From NCBI RefSeq assembly GCF_023898315.1, contig NC_064619.1, positions 341,421,650-341,485,649 of the forward strand: DNA of 64,000 nt, written 5' to 3'. The notes under the pieces were generated by a model. That model had not been told where the DNA came from and made no database searches. It saw only the letters and a program-made list of their open reading frames with translations. A program made the position numbers and the translations under genes. Below, piece by piece: positions 34,012 to 44,925 of the stretch. The stretch comes from Schistocerca nitens. Lineage: Eukaryota > Arthropoda > Insecta > Orthoptera > Acrididae. How positions within the stretch are numbered: the stretch's first letter is position 1; the number at the start of each line of letters is the position of its first letter.

Positions 34012-35337
34012 CGAGGTGCGGCTAGAAAAAAACCGGACTGATGCTGGAAAAACATTTATTTACAATTATTTACAATTTCATGTTATCTTCTTCAATGTAC
34101 TCTCCTCCTCGGTCTCTACACCGCTCCATACGAATTTTCCACTGTTCACAGCAATGCTGCAGATCATTTTCGGTAAGTCCATACATTACTTCCGTCGCTT
34201 TTTCTTTTACTGCTTCAACAGTCTCAAATCTAGTTCCTTTCAAAGCTGACTTGACTTTAGGGAAAAGAAAAAAGTCACAGGGGGCCAAATCAGGTGAGTA
34301 GGGTGGATGATCTAAGGTGGGAATGTTGTGTTTTGCCAAAAACGTCTTCACTGACAACGCACTGTGAGCTGGGGCATTGTCTTGGTGAAGGATCCATGAC
34401 TTTTTTCTCCACAAATCGTTCCGTTTTCTCCGTACTCGCTCACGTAGGGTAGCCAGGACGCTAATGTAGTAATGCTGATTCACTGTTTGTCCCTCTGGTA
34501 CCCAATCAATGTGCACAATCCCTTTGATGTCAAAAAAAAAAAAAAACAATCATCATTGCCTTGAATTTCGATTTTGACATTCGTGCTTTTTTTTGTCGCG
34601 GAGAACCAGGAGTTTTCCAATGCATCGATTGGCATTTAGTTTCGGGATCGTAAGTAAGAAACCACGATTCATCGCAAGTAATAACATTTTGTAAGAAGGT
34701 GGGATCACTTTCAATGTTTTCCAGGATGTCAGAACAAATCATTCTTCGGCGTTCCTTCTGTTCAATTGTGAGACACTTTGGAACCATTTTTGAACACACT
34801 TTGTTCATGTTGAAACTTTCATGAAGAATCTGCCTAACACTTTCCTTGTCAACTCCTGTTAACTCAGACACTGCTCTGATTGTTAAACGGCGATCTTGTC
34901 GAACAAGTTTACCGATTTTTTCAATGTTTGCATCAGTTTTTGCTGACAATGGTCTGCCAGTGCGAGTGTCATCACTGGTGTCTTCGCGGCCATCTTTAAA
35001 TCGTTTAAACCACTCAAACACTTGTGTTCGCGATAAACAATCATCGCCGTACACTTGTTGTAACATTACAAACGTTTCACTTGCAGATTTTCCTAGTTTG
35101 AAACAAAATTTGATGTTAACACGCTGTTCTTTCTGTACACTCAATATTTTCCGACGCACAGACAAAACGTCAACTACTTAAAACAGACGCCACGGGTAGA
35201 CTGAGTGCAGGAGGCAGATGAAACTCGAGCAGTAGGCGGAGCGAGAGTCACGTGACAGGCCACGCGACTTTCAGCCTTATTGCATTCGTTTTATTGTTTC
35301 ACCAGTACTAGTCCGGTTTTTTTCTAGCCACACCTCG
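34012..35337 (-). mobile_element. Mariner transposon in the leader of the LTR element
   Basis: Terminal inverted repeats CGAGGTGCGGCTAGAAAAAA (left) and, from the right end, CGAGGTGTGGCTAGAAAAAA, about 30 bp each. The left flank is TA (34010-34011). The right flank is TC, probably a mutated TA. It lies between gag and the 5' LTR and did not disrupt coding. Length 1326 bp. Confidence 0.94.
34070..35165 (-). pseudogene. Mariner DD34D transposase broken only by an A15 run
   Basis: Frame 1 (35165-34530) holds the HTH (VNIKFCFKLGKSASETFVML, RTQVFEWFKRFKDGRED), the linker GRPLSAKTDANIEKI and the first Asp in ITCDESWFLTYDPE. Frame 2 (34549-34070) continues with DIKGIVHIDWVPEGQ, HQDNAPAHSAL (second Asp) and YSPDLAPCDFFLFPK (third Asp). 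Exactly 34 residues lie between the last two, the mariner DD34D signature. The frames meet at an A15 run on the plus strand (34532-34546), where relatives encode only two or so Phe. A net homopolymer expansion explains the shift. Everything else looks intact. Confidence 0.93.
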
Positions 35338-35375
35338 TCTGACTACTTCTCAGAAGATTCACAAAGAAATACGAT

Positions 35376-35393
35376 CCTGGCCGGATGTCGCCA
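35376..35393 (-). other. Candidate primer-binding site
   Basis: Two bases inside the 5' LTR end, the minus strand reads TGGCGACATCCGGCCAGG. TGGCGAC starts are typical of retroelement tRNA primer sites. The tRNA is not identified. Confidence 0.5.
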
Positions 35394-35395
35394 AG

Positions 35396-36234
35396 TGTAA
35401 CCTCCCCACACAATTGTTAAATAAAAATGAAAAATGGAGCCAAGCGTAAACTCCCCACAAAATATTCTTAAATGGAAATGTGCCAAGCGTAGCCTCGCCA
35501 CAAAAAAGAATAATAATTTAAATGAATATTTTTTTTGGTATTGTAACCTCTGAACAAAATTGGCTCCCATTTATAGTCTGTGCGCAGAAATGCATTCACA
35601 CTTAATGTTCCCACAAAATTTTATTCTCATTTAAGGTCAAGTTCGAAATAGAAAAATTTCTAAACACCAAAATAAAAAAGAAGTTTTCCAACCTGTTAAA
35701 TTTATAAGGACAGCAGCGCTGACCTTCGGCCCTGTATTCTGAATAAAACAAACAAAAATTCTTACCTCAATAAAACTGCAATTATATCTGCTCTTAATTA
35801 GTCATTTTTCGGCACAGCTTCGTGCAATGCTGCCGTATATTTTTTTTTGATTCTTGGAAGCAATGATTATGCATTGGAAAAATTCTTTAAATTGAAATGA
35901 ATGCTTTTCTTTAAAAGAGTTACTTTATATTATAACATTTATTATTGGGGCATTTTTTTGAACAAATTAAATTACAATTAACGTACATTATTAATTATGC
36001 GCAAGGCTGCTTCTTTACCTTCTACAACAATACTCATCGTCCAGAGTCCTGACCAGTGTCGCGAGCAGAGCACACCGCCGACGCATGCCGACTCCCACAG
36101 ACTACACCAGACTACTACTGTCGACTCGCGCATACAAGCGCAGACTAGCGACAAGCAACAACTAACGATAAACTACTCTCTGGTCAGAGATTCTGTCATG
36201 CCTCGCCCATCGCCGGCAAAGCATACGTCTTACA
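35396..36234 (-). repeat. 5' LTR
   Basis: Partner of the LTR at 24479-25307 in direct orientation, with the same TG...CA termini. On the plus strand it ends GCATACGTCTTACA, next to the 4-bp duplication ACGT. Confidence 0.92.
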
Positions 36235-36399
36235 ACGTGAATATCATCATTATACACAGCCAGAAAAAAAATTCAACTCCCTGTCTGTGCACCCTCTGTT
36301 TTGACTATGCAAGAGTAACTGTGCTGCGGTTAGAGGTGAACAGTTTTTGCAATATTCATTCTAAAGCTACAACCATGGCACATCGATGAGTAAGCACTC

Positions 36400-37330
36400 C
36401 CGTTAAATAGCTTCAGCCATCTGAGCAGTGGGACTGTGAGAAGCTGGGTGGATGTATCGACGGATTGCTGCACATGTTGGGCACAATGTATCTTGGGTAT
36501 GCCACTGCTTTCAACAGTGGTCTGTGGAACATTGCTACACCCTTAGACCAGATTCTGGACGTCCGTGTAGTACAGACACACGTCAAGATCGAAGCAATGT
36601 GCGCGCAGCAGTGGCCGACCGAACATTATCCAGGTACAAAATCCAAGCACATTTTGTGTCATCAGGAGCCACTGGGAACATGGCGTGATTAAGATCACGT
36701 CTGCCTCTGGCCAGACTATCACTAATATTACGACACTGTCAAGCAAATATGCTGCCGTAAAAGACTTGATGGGAGAGTGAGATAGTGCCCTGTTGTCTTT
36801 AGTGATCAGAATGATGGAAGTACATATGTATGGTGTCGACTTGATGAGCTGCCTGTTTCAGAGTGCATTCATCCACGACACACAGGTCCCATCCCAAAGG
36901 GGAGCCATTAGTTACATCTCACATGGTGTTGCCGCAGGGTAGTGAAAACAGAGCCCGCTATACTGCACAGACTGGCATCCCCATGCTACTGCCATTTCTT
37001 CAACGGGAAGGTGGTGTGCTCTTTCAATAGGACAGTGTATGTTCGCATACGGCTGCTGCGTCGCAACATGCTCTTCGTAGTGTACATAAATGCTCTGGCC
37101 AGCAAGATCCCCAAACTCTCACTGAATGAACACATATGGGAACTTTCTCGTTCTCCAGGTCCTGCAAGAACCATATCCGAATTACAACAAAAGGCGCAAG
37201 ATGCTTAATACAGTCTAACGCAGGATGCTATTTGGCACGTTTATGATCGTTTTCATGAGAGAATACACGCCTGTGTTGCTGCCAGAGGAAGATACTCTAT
37301 GTGCGACTGTTGGACACCCTTTACTGTGAC
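36400..37330 (+). pseudogene. Tc1-like transposase remnant
   Basis: Frame-shifted pieces: GWMYRRIAAHVGHNV with a following QQWSVEH and DSGRPCSTDTRQDR (HTH and linker), a Tc1 first-Asp region near 36790-36830 reading VFSDQND (Asp kept), a QxDS-like second block near 37025-37045 with an in-frame stop, and a C-terminal end with RFHERIHACVAARGRYS near 37245-37300. No terminal repeats were recognised. Old and inactive. Confidence 0.7.
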
Positions 37331-37699
37331 ATGTGTGTTTCATGTGGCCTGAATTGGTTTCTATATACTCCTCCGATGATGAACTACCTGTCACCTAATT
37401 TGTCAGTAAAATAGCCTTGTCGTTGAGGGTGGTGTTTTTCCGGCAGGGTATACTGAGTGGTGGGATAAAGTGTAATATTACGCATATGTTCCTTGTGCAA
37501 TGTGGCGACTTTGTTCTGCACCTCTGCGTGCTGCTGATAAACTCTGCAGTGTTGCTGATAAACTGTCAACCCATAATAATTTCGAACAGAATGTAGTAAG
37601 AAAAAAGTATCAGTAACCCCTTAAAAGAGCACATTGTTTACTTTGAAACGCTGTAGATGGTGTAGGACTTGGACCAAGCGGTTGTGTGACCTACCACGG

Positions 37700-38170
37700 A
37701 CGTAAGTAATAAAACGGGGTGATGTGTGAGTGCCAATTGGTTATATGGATTCAGCGCAGTAAGACTGGTCGGTATAAACGTAACAAAATGTCAGAAAAAA
37801 ACCATCAGGTTTGGACATCCCCACGACCACATCATGAGTGAAGTGGCCCATTGTTGGTTTATCAACACAGACTGTCCAACACATCAGCAAGGAGTGGTGT
37901 ATCACTAGCGGCCAGGTAACATGGCGCAAGAAACATAGTCCAAAATAAAAGGTTGTAATCGACAAGGTCCAGAGGTGATTGTCACACTTTTCCAATGACA
38001 GTCGGTTTCAAAAAACGACGTGGATTGTTGGTTTCAACGAATACAGGTAACACTCTATTAGAAGCTAATTGAAGGCGAGCAGTGTGATCCGATGAGTCAC
38101 GATTTTGCATCTTTCGAAATAATACAAGCATCAGTAGTTGGGACATATAATGATCTTACCTCAAGGTCAC
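37700..38170 (+). pseudogene. Second Tc1-like remnant
   Basis: SDESRFCIF-like coding at about 38088-38115, preceded by a long region that resembles a Tc1 central domain in style. Multiple stops. No terminal repeats found. This is weaker than the other Tc1 calls. Confidence 0.45.
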
Positions 38171-38935
38171 TGATAAGGACTTTCAGTGTCAGGTTACAAA
38201 AGCGTGCTAGTTATATTCAAATTCATACCCAGTACGCCGCCCCCCCCTCCCCTCCTGGGAATCACAGGCAATTGATCAAGATCGTCCACGAGAACTCCTG
38301 TCCTACTCACGAAATTTAAGCAATTCAGCGAATTAAATTCAAGGTCACCTGGTGGACCCCCGAACTACCCACGCACGTTAGAAAATTGTGCGAGATATCT
38401 TCAAGTTATGACGCAACTCGATATTGGTAACATGATATCAAATTGGTGGGAAACCCTTAGACCAATGGGAGCACATTAAAATGGTACAAAACTCCTATGA
38501 CCAATAAGATTTCAGCTCCCTCTCCTCCTTAACATCTTTACAACTAGTTTATCTGCAAGGGGCCTCCTCATTCGAAGTCTACGCATCATGGGGAGAGGTT
38601 CAGGTGTGTTATAAATAAATTAATATTAACAATAATCCTGTAGTGAAAGGGTCTTGAAATAATAAGTGACACAACAGATTAACTAATGGTTTATTATCAA
38701 CAATTTATTTTTTGCAGTACAACTTTTTACAATATTTTTTGCTGTTTATTAGCAATATTTATGGTTTTATTTACAAATGCAACCTGTAATTTTTTGTTAC
38801 GTACTTACACAGGTTTTTTTTTTACAAAGCTGCTTTTTATAATTTTTTCTGAAACTTATGTCTAACTGGCACAGTTCTTTACACTAAAACATTTCCGATT
38901 TTGTTTCTACTACACTTGTTACTCTTTTATATAAT
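38170..38935. other. No gene seen
   Basis: Contains a C/T-rich patch at 38235-38260 and a very AT-rich stretch at 38600-38935. Nothing coding. Confidence 0.5.
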
Positions 38936-38939
38936 ATTT

Positions 38940-39033
38940 ACATTTTACTCGTTTTCTTTCGATTATTCTGTACACAGTATTTACATTTTAATAATATCTT
39001 TCTATAGTGGAAACAAGAAGAAATAGAAGCAAG

Positions 39034-39101
<68 letters not shown>

Positions 39102-39940
39102 CAGAATGTTCTTCAAACCAGTCGTGAACAATTGTGGCCCAGTGACATGGCGTATTGTCATCCATAAAAATTCCATCGTTGCGTGGGAACATGAAGTTCA
39201 GGAATAGCTACAAATAGTCTCCAAGAAGCAAAACATAACCATTTCCAGTCAATGATAAGTTCAGTTGGACCAGAGGACCCAGTCCGTTCCACGTAAACAC
39301 AGTCCAAACCATTTGGAGTCACCACAAGCTTGCACACTGCCTTTTTGACAACCTGGGTCCATGACTTCGTGGGGTCTGCGCTATACTCGAGCCCTATCAT
39401 CAGCACTTACCAGCTGAAATCAGAACTCATCTGACCAGACCCCGATTTCCTAGTCGTCTAAGGGTCAACTGATACAGTCACGGGCCCAGGACAAGTGCTA
39501 CAGGCGGTCTTGTGCTTTTAGCAAAGACATTCGCGCCGATCATCTGCTGCCAAAGCCCGTTAACATCAAATCTCGCGACGCAGTCGTAACGGATAAGTTT
39601 GTTGTACGTCCCACATTGATTTCTGCGATTATTTGACGCAGTATTGCTTATCTTTTAGCACTGACAACTCTTCGCAAATGCTTCTGCTCTTGGTCTTTAC
39701 GTGGAGGCCGTCGGCCACTGCATTGCCCGTGATGAGAGGTACTGCCTGGAATTAGGTGTTTCGGCACACTCTGAATACTGTGGATCTCGGAGTATTGAAT
39801 TCCCCTACGATTTTCGAAATGGAATGTCCTGTGCGACTAGCTCCAAATACCATTCCGCGTTCAAAGTCGGTTGATTCCCGTCGTACAGCCACAATCACGT
39901 CGGAAACTTTTTCACATAAATCACCTGGGTGCAAATGTCA
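38940..39940 (-). pseudogene. Tc1-like transposase remnant carrying a CA microsatellite
   Basis: Minus-strand pieces: STDFERGMVFGASRTGHSIS with an HTH-like KIVGEFNTPRSTV (39752-39934), a central part with TELIIDWKWLCFASW (39158-39406), and GIFMDDNTPCHWATIVHDWF (39100-39185), which is the second-Asp block. Immediately after DWFEEH the sequence turns into (AC)29, so the third catalytic block is lost or displaced. Confidence 0.65.
39039..39096. repeat. (AC)29 microsatellite
   Basis: 58 bp of uninterrupted AC/GT dinucleotide inside the Tc1 remnant. Confidence 0.98.
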
Positions 39941-40137
39941 GCTCCGCCAATGCATTGCCCTATTTAACATTGTGTGCGTGATACTACCGCCATATGTATA
40001 CATGGCTATCGCTACCCCATGACTTTCCCACCTCAGTGTACGTGCACACATGGCAGTCACTCTCGCTATTAGCTTCTTTTAACAGAATCTTGATAGATAA
40101 TTCGACACTCCTCGTAAATGGTCAAGGAACAAGCAAG

Positions 40138-40638
40138 TCAGATCTTATTGAAATAACAGAGTTTCATTGGTATAAGGTAATGTTTTGGATGGCCAAGTGA
40201 CACGCAAGTCGCGCACCTCCTCAAGCAAGGCAGCCCGTGTGCCCTGTGGACAAGACAAAGCTCAAGAAATGCATACAGCAGAACATCTGTCCTGGGCAGG
40301 CATCTTACAAGCCCAGCAGTGATTCGCCATGGTTCGTTCAAAGTGGTAGGCGCCAGGGAGGACGCTTCACTTATTAACAGTGGAGACACGCCTCTTGCAG
40401 ACGCCCTGGCACCCGTCTCGAAAAGACAGCTTAAAGATTGAAGGGGATGACGTTCACAACTCACATACCAGTGCCACCTGAGATTTGAATGTCCACTAAT
40501 TGATGATGAAGCTAAGCCCCTAACAGGCATAGGCCTACTGATGCCAAAAGTGTTTACCAGACGCATGGAAAGAGTTAAGACTCTTTCGAAAATATTCAGA
40601 ATGTAGGAGGAAGAAACAAACATTTGCCCGTATCTCAT
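40138..40638 (-). CDS. Unrecognised open frame of 166 codons
   Basis: One of the few longer frames here without a transposon signature. Composition is mixed, with Cys and Arg/Leu-rich stretches (LVRCLPRTDVLLYAFLELC). No domain, signal peptide or transmembrane segment is convincing. It may be chance, or a fragment of an unrecognised repeat. I list it so it can be tested, not as a gene claim. Confidence 0.12.
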   Translation of the reverse strand: MRYGQMFVSSSYILNIFERVLTLSMRLVNTFGISRPMPVRGLASSSISGHSNLRWHWYVSCERHPLQSLSCLFETGARASARGVSPLLISEASSLAPTTLNEPWRITAGLVRCLPRTDVLLYAFLELCLVHRAHGLPCLRRCATCVSLGHPKHYLIPMKLCYFNKI

Positions 40639-40682
40639 GAGCTAACTCCAAGACTGGAGCTCTCATTGGCCGCTAATATGTA

Positions 40683-41967
40683 AGAGGGGCGTTTGGAAAG
40701 TCCGTGCAAAAATAAAAACTACTTACGTGTTTGGGGTAAACCTTTATAATTTTTCGACATAGTCTCCTTTTAGACTTATACACTTCGTCCAAAGCTGTTC
40801 TAATTTGTTGATCCCTTACGAATAATACGAAGTGTCCAAGAATGCAAAATAGCTATTAGTTGCTGCAATCACCTCCTCGTTTGAATAAAATCTTTGTCCC
40901 GCCAGCCATTTCTTCAAACTGGGGAACAAATAGTAGTCCGATGGAGCCAAGTCTGGAGAATAGGGGGGATGTGAAACGAGTTGGAATCCTATTTTCATTA
41001 ATTTTGCGATCACAGCTGCTGAGGTGTGTGCTGGTGCACTGTCGTGATGCAAAAGAACTGTTTTGTGGTCCAATCGCCGGCGTTTTTCTTGCAACTTGGT
41101 TTTTCAAACGGTCCAGTAACGATGAATAATATGCACCTGTAATAGTTTTACCCTTTTCCAGATAGTTGATGAGGATTATCCCTTGTGAATTCCAAAGGAC
41201 AGTCGCCATAACCTTTCCGGCGAAAGGACTGGTCTTCGCCTTTTTTGGTGCAGATTCTCCCTTGGTAACCCATTGTTGTTTGGTCTCAGGAAGGTAGTAA
41301 TGTATCCATGTTTCATCCTCAGTGACGAAACGACGCTTAAAATCCTGCGGATTCTTCCTGAACAGCTGCAAACAACCATCCTTGCAACACTTCACACGAT
41401 TCCGTTTTTGGTCAAGCATGAGCAATCTCGGAACCCATCTTGCGGATAGCATTCTCATGTCCAAATGTTTATGCAAAATATTATGTACCCATTCATTCGA
41501 GATGCCCACAGCACTAGCAATCTCATGCAACTTAACTCTTCCGTCATCCATCACCATATCATGGATTTTATCAATGATTTCTGGAGTTGTAACCTCCACA
41601 GGGCGTCCAGGACGTTCAGCCTCACTTGTGCCCATAGGCCACTCCGAAATTTTGAAACCACTTATAAACTGTTCTAATCGAAGGTGCAGAATCACTGTAA
41701 TGTTTATCAAGCTTCTCTTTAGCCTCCTGAGGCGTTTTGCCTTTCATAAAGTAATGTTTAATCATCACACGAAATTCTTCTTCGTCCAGTTTTTGACGAT
41801 CACTCGACTTCCTTGATTCACACGAATGCCAAACACAAATAAATAGACCAATATGGCTGAAACTTCGTGTGCATCCTTTCCAAAGATGCTACTAACTAAA
41901 CATGACCTCTATACGTGCTGGTGGTGCCATCTCTCGGACTTTGCACGGACTTTTCAAACGCCCCTCG
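40683..41967 (-). mobile_element. Mariner transposon with TA duplication
   Basis: Terminal inverted repeats AGAGGGGCGTTTGGAAAGTC (left) and, from the right end, CGAGGGGCGTTTGAAAAGTC, with TA at 40681-40682 and 41968-41969. 1285 bp, a typical mariner size. The family differs from the mariners at 21.3 and 34.0 kb. Confidence 0.94.
40816..41815 (-). pseudogene. Mariner DD34D transposase, frameshifted
   Basis: The N-terminus, with FRVMIKHYFMKGKTPQEAKE and RTVYKWFQNF, lies at about 41660-41800 in one frame. The next frame (41710-40856) has RPGRPVEVTTPEIIDKIHDM and FVTEDETWIHYYLPETKQ (first Asp). The C-terminal frame (41094-40816) has LLHHDSAPAHTSAAV (second Asp) and YSPDLAPSDYYLFPSLKKW (third Asp), 34 residues apart. 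Two frame changes, near 41660 and 41090, inactivate it. All three catalytic Asp codons survive. Confidence 0.9.
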
Positions 41968-41969
41968 TA

Positions 41970-42775
41970 GCACGGAGGTTTCTGAGGCTCTTAAGGCGGG
42001 AGGAGGGGAGTCGTGTGAAAAATTTTCTCTATTCCACTAGGTCAGCAAATAATAATGAGATTTGATTGGCCGACGCGGATTTTTGGGAGAATAATTTTTG
42101 GTGAGACGTCAGTGTTGGAGAGACAAAATGTGTGTAGGGAATTTGGTTTGGGAGAGCAGCAGAGAGAACATTCGGTTTCAGAGATCGGAACAGAGAGCAT
42201 TGGAGGTTGGTAGAGAACAGCGGCTTTCTGGTTCTCAGATCGATGGAGAGCAGATGGTGTTTCTTCGAGATCCGAGGCGGCAGACAGAATGATGAGTGTT
42301 TAAATGAGATTGGCATTGTGTGTAGTTTAGGAACCTCGTGATCAAGTTAACGTCGTTTCGCAGCCGTATTCACGATTTTTAATGTTTTTAATTTCAGTTA
42401 TTTCGTGATTATGGACTCAACGTTTGTTACACTGAATCTTCAGTTACCACCATTTGCTCGTTAACACGCCCTGTGCACTTATTCTGGTGCCTGTCTAACC
42501 TCTCCTCACTGCAGTAGGTAACGCAATTATTTCTGCCACATAATTTAAAGTCGATTCAGTCGCAATCTCTGGAAGCAACGCCTCTTTTTACACAGTGTTC
42601 CCAGAACCGTGCGGAGCCATTATACAAGTAGTACTTTTAACTGAGCTAACTTAATACTTCACGTATTTGTTGTTATTTTTAATGAAGATATTCACCATGT
42701 TTAGCTTTTTCCATGTGTGTGGATTTATGTAAAATATATATGCAGTAATCAGATTGCTCTAGTTATAATTTCGGT
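41970..42775. other. No gene recognised
   Basis: Includes a G/A-rich purine segment at 42110-42290 and then ordinary AT-rich sequence. Could be an LTR or leader of an unrecognised element. Confidence 0.4.
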
Positions 42776-42787
42776 AGTTAGTTAATC

Positions 42788-42950
42788 AAATGGCTCTGAG
42801 CACTATGGGACTTAACTTCAGAGGTCATCAGTCCCCTAGAACTTAGAACTACTTAAACCTAACTAACCTAAGGACATCACACACACCCATGCCCGCGGTC
42901 GCGCGGTTCCAGACTGTAGCGCCTAGAACCGCTCGGCCACAACGGCCAAC
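42788..42950 (-). mobile_element. SINE family A
   Basis: A minus-strand copy flanked by perfect 12-bp repeats AGTTAGTTAATC at 42776-42787 and 42951-42962. The central part of the tRNA-like head has a short deletion: the region around the B box reads CCATGCCCGCGGTCGCGCGG. Confidence 0.92.
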
Positions 42951-43204
42951 AGTTAGTTAATCCCATTCACTTGAAAACATATTAACCAAGACCATTAGCC
43001 GTACTTATATGTGAGGGTCGTTGTTCCTTATGACAATTCGGTGGTGCAAATAATCTTCTAAATATCAGACAGTTTCTAATCGCAGGCCACAGGATATATT
43101 CCTCTATTTTGTAAAAATCATTGATGCTCAGGCATCCAGCTACCATTGCATTGAGTCATTAGTAGAATCAACAGCAGGATGCGTAGTCCCCCACATAATA
43201 ATAG

Positions 43205-44480
43205 ATATTTTTCATTTGGTTCACCTTGCCAGGACATTATTTCTTATCCATATATTTACAGTAGATAACTTTCATTTAGCTAACACTGTCAGGATATTTA
43301 GTTTCTCACCACATTTTTTAAATAGTGTTTCAGTCTTAGCCATCTCCACAGTGACTAATCCTCAATGAAGATTGTGGTCTGCTTACAATTTTGGCTGGCG
43401 ATGTAATCTCCTGCATCATAACGTCCATCGCAGCAGTAAGCTAAATGAATTGTGCGACAGTTTCTAACATTCTTCATGGTTTTGCCAAAAACTAAATTAT
43501 TCATAACTTTATAAAAATCTTTTTCAAAACCACATGTCACAAGAGCCCTCTCTTCAGTGTTAACATCAATTCTATCCTTCAGTCAGCAATGCTGCTTGAA
43601 TCAGATGCCGCAGCTGATTCTACCAAGCTCCACCCCTAACTTGGGATATTCATGGAGGTTTCTGTAGTGCAGAATATCTCGCTGCTTATTCCCAAGTGAT
43701 CTCGACAGCTTAGGCATGTAAACATTTCGTGCAACTAGGTGCTCTTAACACAGCGGCAAGTCAATGTGCGCCTCATGAAAACAGGTGGGATATCCCAGTT
43801 CTTCCTAAAGACATATCTCTCGCCAGCATTCCTACAAACTGATGAGTTAGCCATCAAAACTGTCCAAATGTTAGAGTTTGTTGCATGGCATACCTGTAGA
43901 TGTTGTCTACACCCATGTAGAGAATGTAACTTAAATCGTCAGATGACCTTCACTTTTCCTCACTCATTTACGTTTCATTTTCCTTGATGTACCTGTGCGT
44001 GCACTGGCAAAACCCTTGTGAATCTCATATTCGAAGAGGGGCAGCATGTTAACATCAGTCAACAGTCTGATTGAAACACATGTTCTTCTTAACATTATGT
44101 ACGACAAAAGTTCAGGTGCTGTAGAATAGCAATCAGGACCCAGAAAGTGTGTTCCCAGTCATATACTCTGGAAATTCTCGAAAATGCCCATAAGTTGATG
44201 TACATCTGTGTTCGTGTATAATCTAGTGCATTCTTCTAAGTCAGGTATGCTGAAACCCTGCCAAACATTCACTGCATTCTTATACTCTGCATCTCTTATG
44301 GCAGTGCCTTTACATTCACTGGAGAAGGCAGTTTCGGACAATGTGGTTTATTGGAATGGGATTCTCTTGGAAAATGACATGTATTTCTCAATGGCTCAGT
44401 GGTGTCAGGAACGACACTGACTTTACAATCCTTAAAAAGGAAATCACGCAAGTGTTCACTGAGAAAATGTTTGTGTGCAT
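43205..44480 (-). pseudogene. Polinton/Maverick-type DNA polymerase B fragment, arm 1
   Basis: A minus-strand copy of the same sequence found on the plus strand at 50786-52241. The upstream end reads HKHFLSEHLRDFLFKDC. TAFSSECKGTAIRDAEYKNA with NVWQGFSIPDLEECTRLY and TDVHQLMGIFENFQ (44159-44341) matches the end of the exonuclease domain. Further down, CGFEKDFYKVMNNLVFGKTM (43460-43540) is the conserved FEKDFxKxMNNxVFGKTMeN block of protein-primed PolB. Stops and frameshifts interrupt it. Compared with arm 2 it lacks about 170 bp. The polymerase palm motif YxDTDS is not present. Belongs to a large virus-like DNA transposon, and is a dead fragment. Confidence 0.85.
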
Positions 44481-44925
44481 TAAACTGGGGACCTAGAAAC
44501 AACAGAGAGTCTTTAGTCCCAGAGTAGCCCTCATTGGTTCAAAACCCCACAACAGGTCCAAGCAGTCCACCCACACCCACACCGAACCCAGGCTGCTTAT
44601 GCGATACGGTTCCCAGTGTAAACCCCCCTCCCCCCTGCCGGGAAGGTCTCATACCAGACAAGTGTACCCCAAATAATTTTTGTGGTAGAGTAATCATGGA
44701 ATTATGGTGTACGTGTATGTGGAGACAGTGTTTGCGCAGCAATCGCCAAAGTAGTGTAACTGAGGCAGAATAAGGGGAACCAGCCTGCATTCGCTGAGGT
44801 AGATGGAAAACCGCCTTAAAAACCATCCACAGGCTGGCCGGCACGTCGTGCCAGAGATCAGCACGCCTTCCCTCTCGGGAAGCAGTGTGTGAGATCGGGA
44901 GGCTAGCCGGGCGGGCAAGAAGATA
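44481..44925 (-). mobile_element. SINE family B inserted in PolB arm 1
   Basis: Shares long blocks with 8568-9233. PolB-like coding flanks it on both sides on the same strand (zinc-finger block at 44950-45160, exonuclease block below 44480), so it interrupted that gene. The head region is shorter and more diverged than in the 8.5-kb copy. No clear target-site duplication. Confidence 0.75.

Larger units (their letters stand above)
24479..36234 (-). mobile_element. Ty3/gypsy-like LTR retrotransposon with Tc1 and mariner insertions
   Basis: Two direct LTRs (24479-25307 and 35396-36234) enclose gag, RNase H and integrase on the minus strand. The flanks share ACGT (24475-24478 and 36235-36238), a 4-bp target-site duplication. 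From the 5' side the order is: 5' LTR (right), primer-binding site, leader with mariner, gag, RNase H, integrase split by Tc1, a 3.1-kb non-coding 3' region with tandem repeats, then the 3' LTR (left). Protease and RT are not found between gag and RNase H, so this looks like a deletion derivative. Net length without the two inserts is about 9.0 kb. Confidence 0.9.

Noticed and set aside
38988-39192. Protein with a long Val-Cys repeat
   Set aside because: It is the translation of the (AC)29 microsatellite inside a dead transposase.
43739-43987. Plus-strand frame of 82 codons also present at 51462-51710
   Set aside because: It is the antisense of the PolB region between exonuclease and fingers. 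The repeat occurs because the PolB fragment is present twice.
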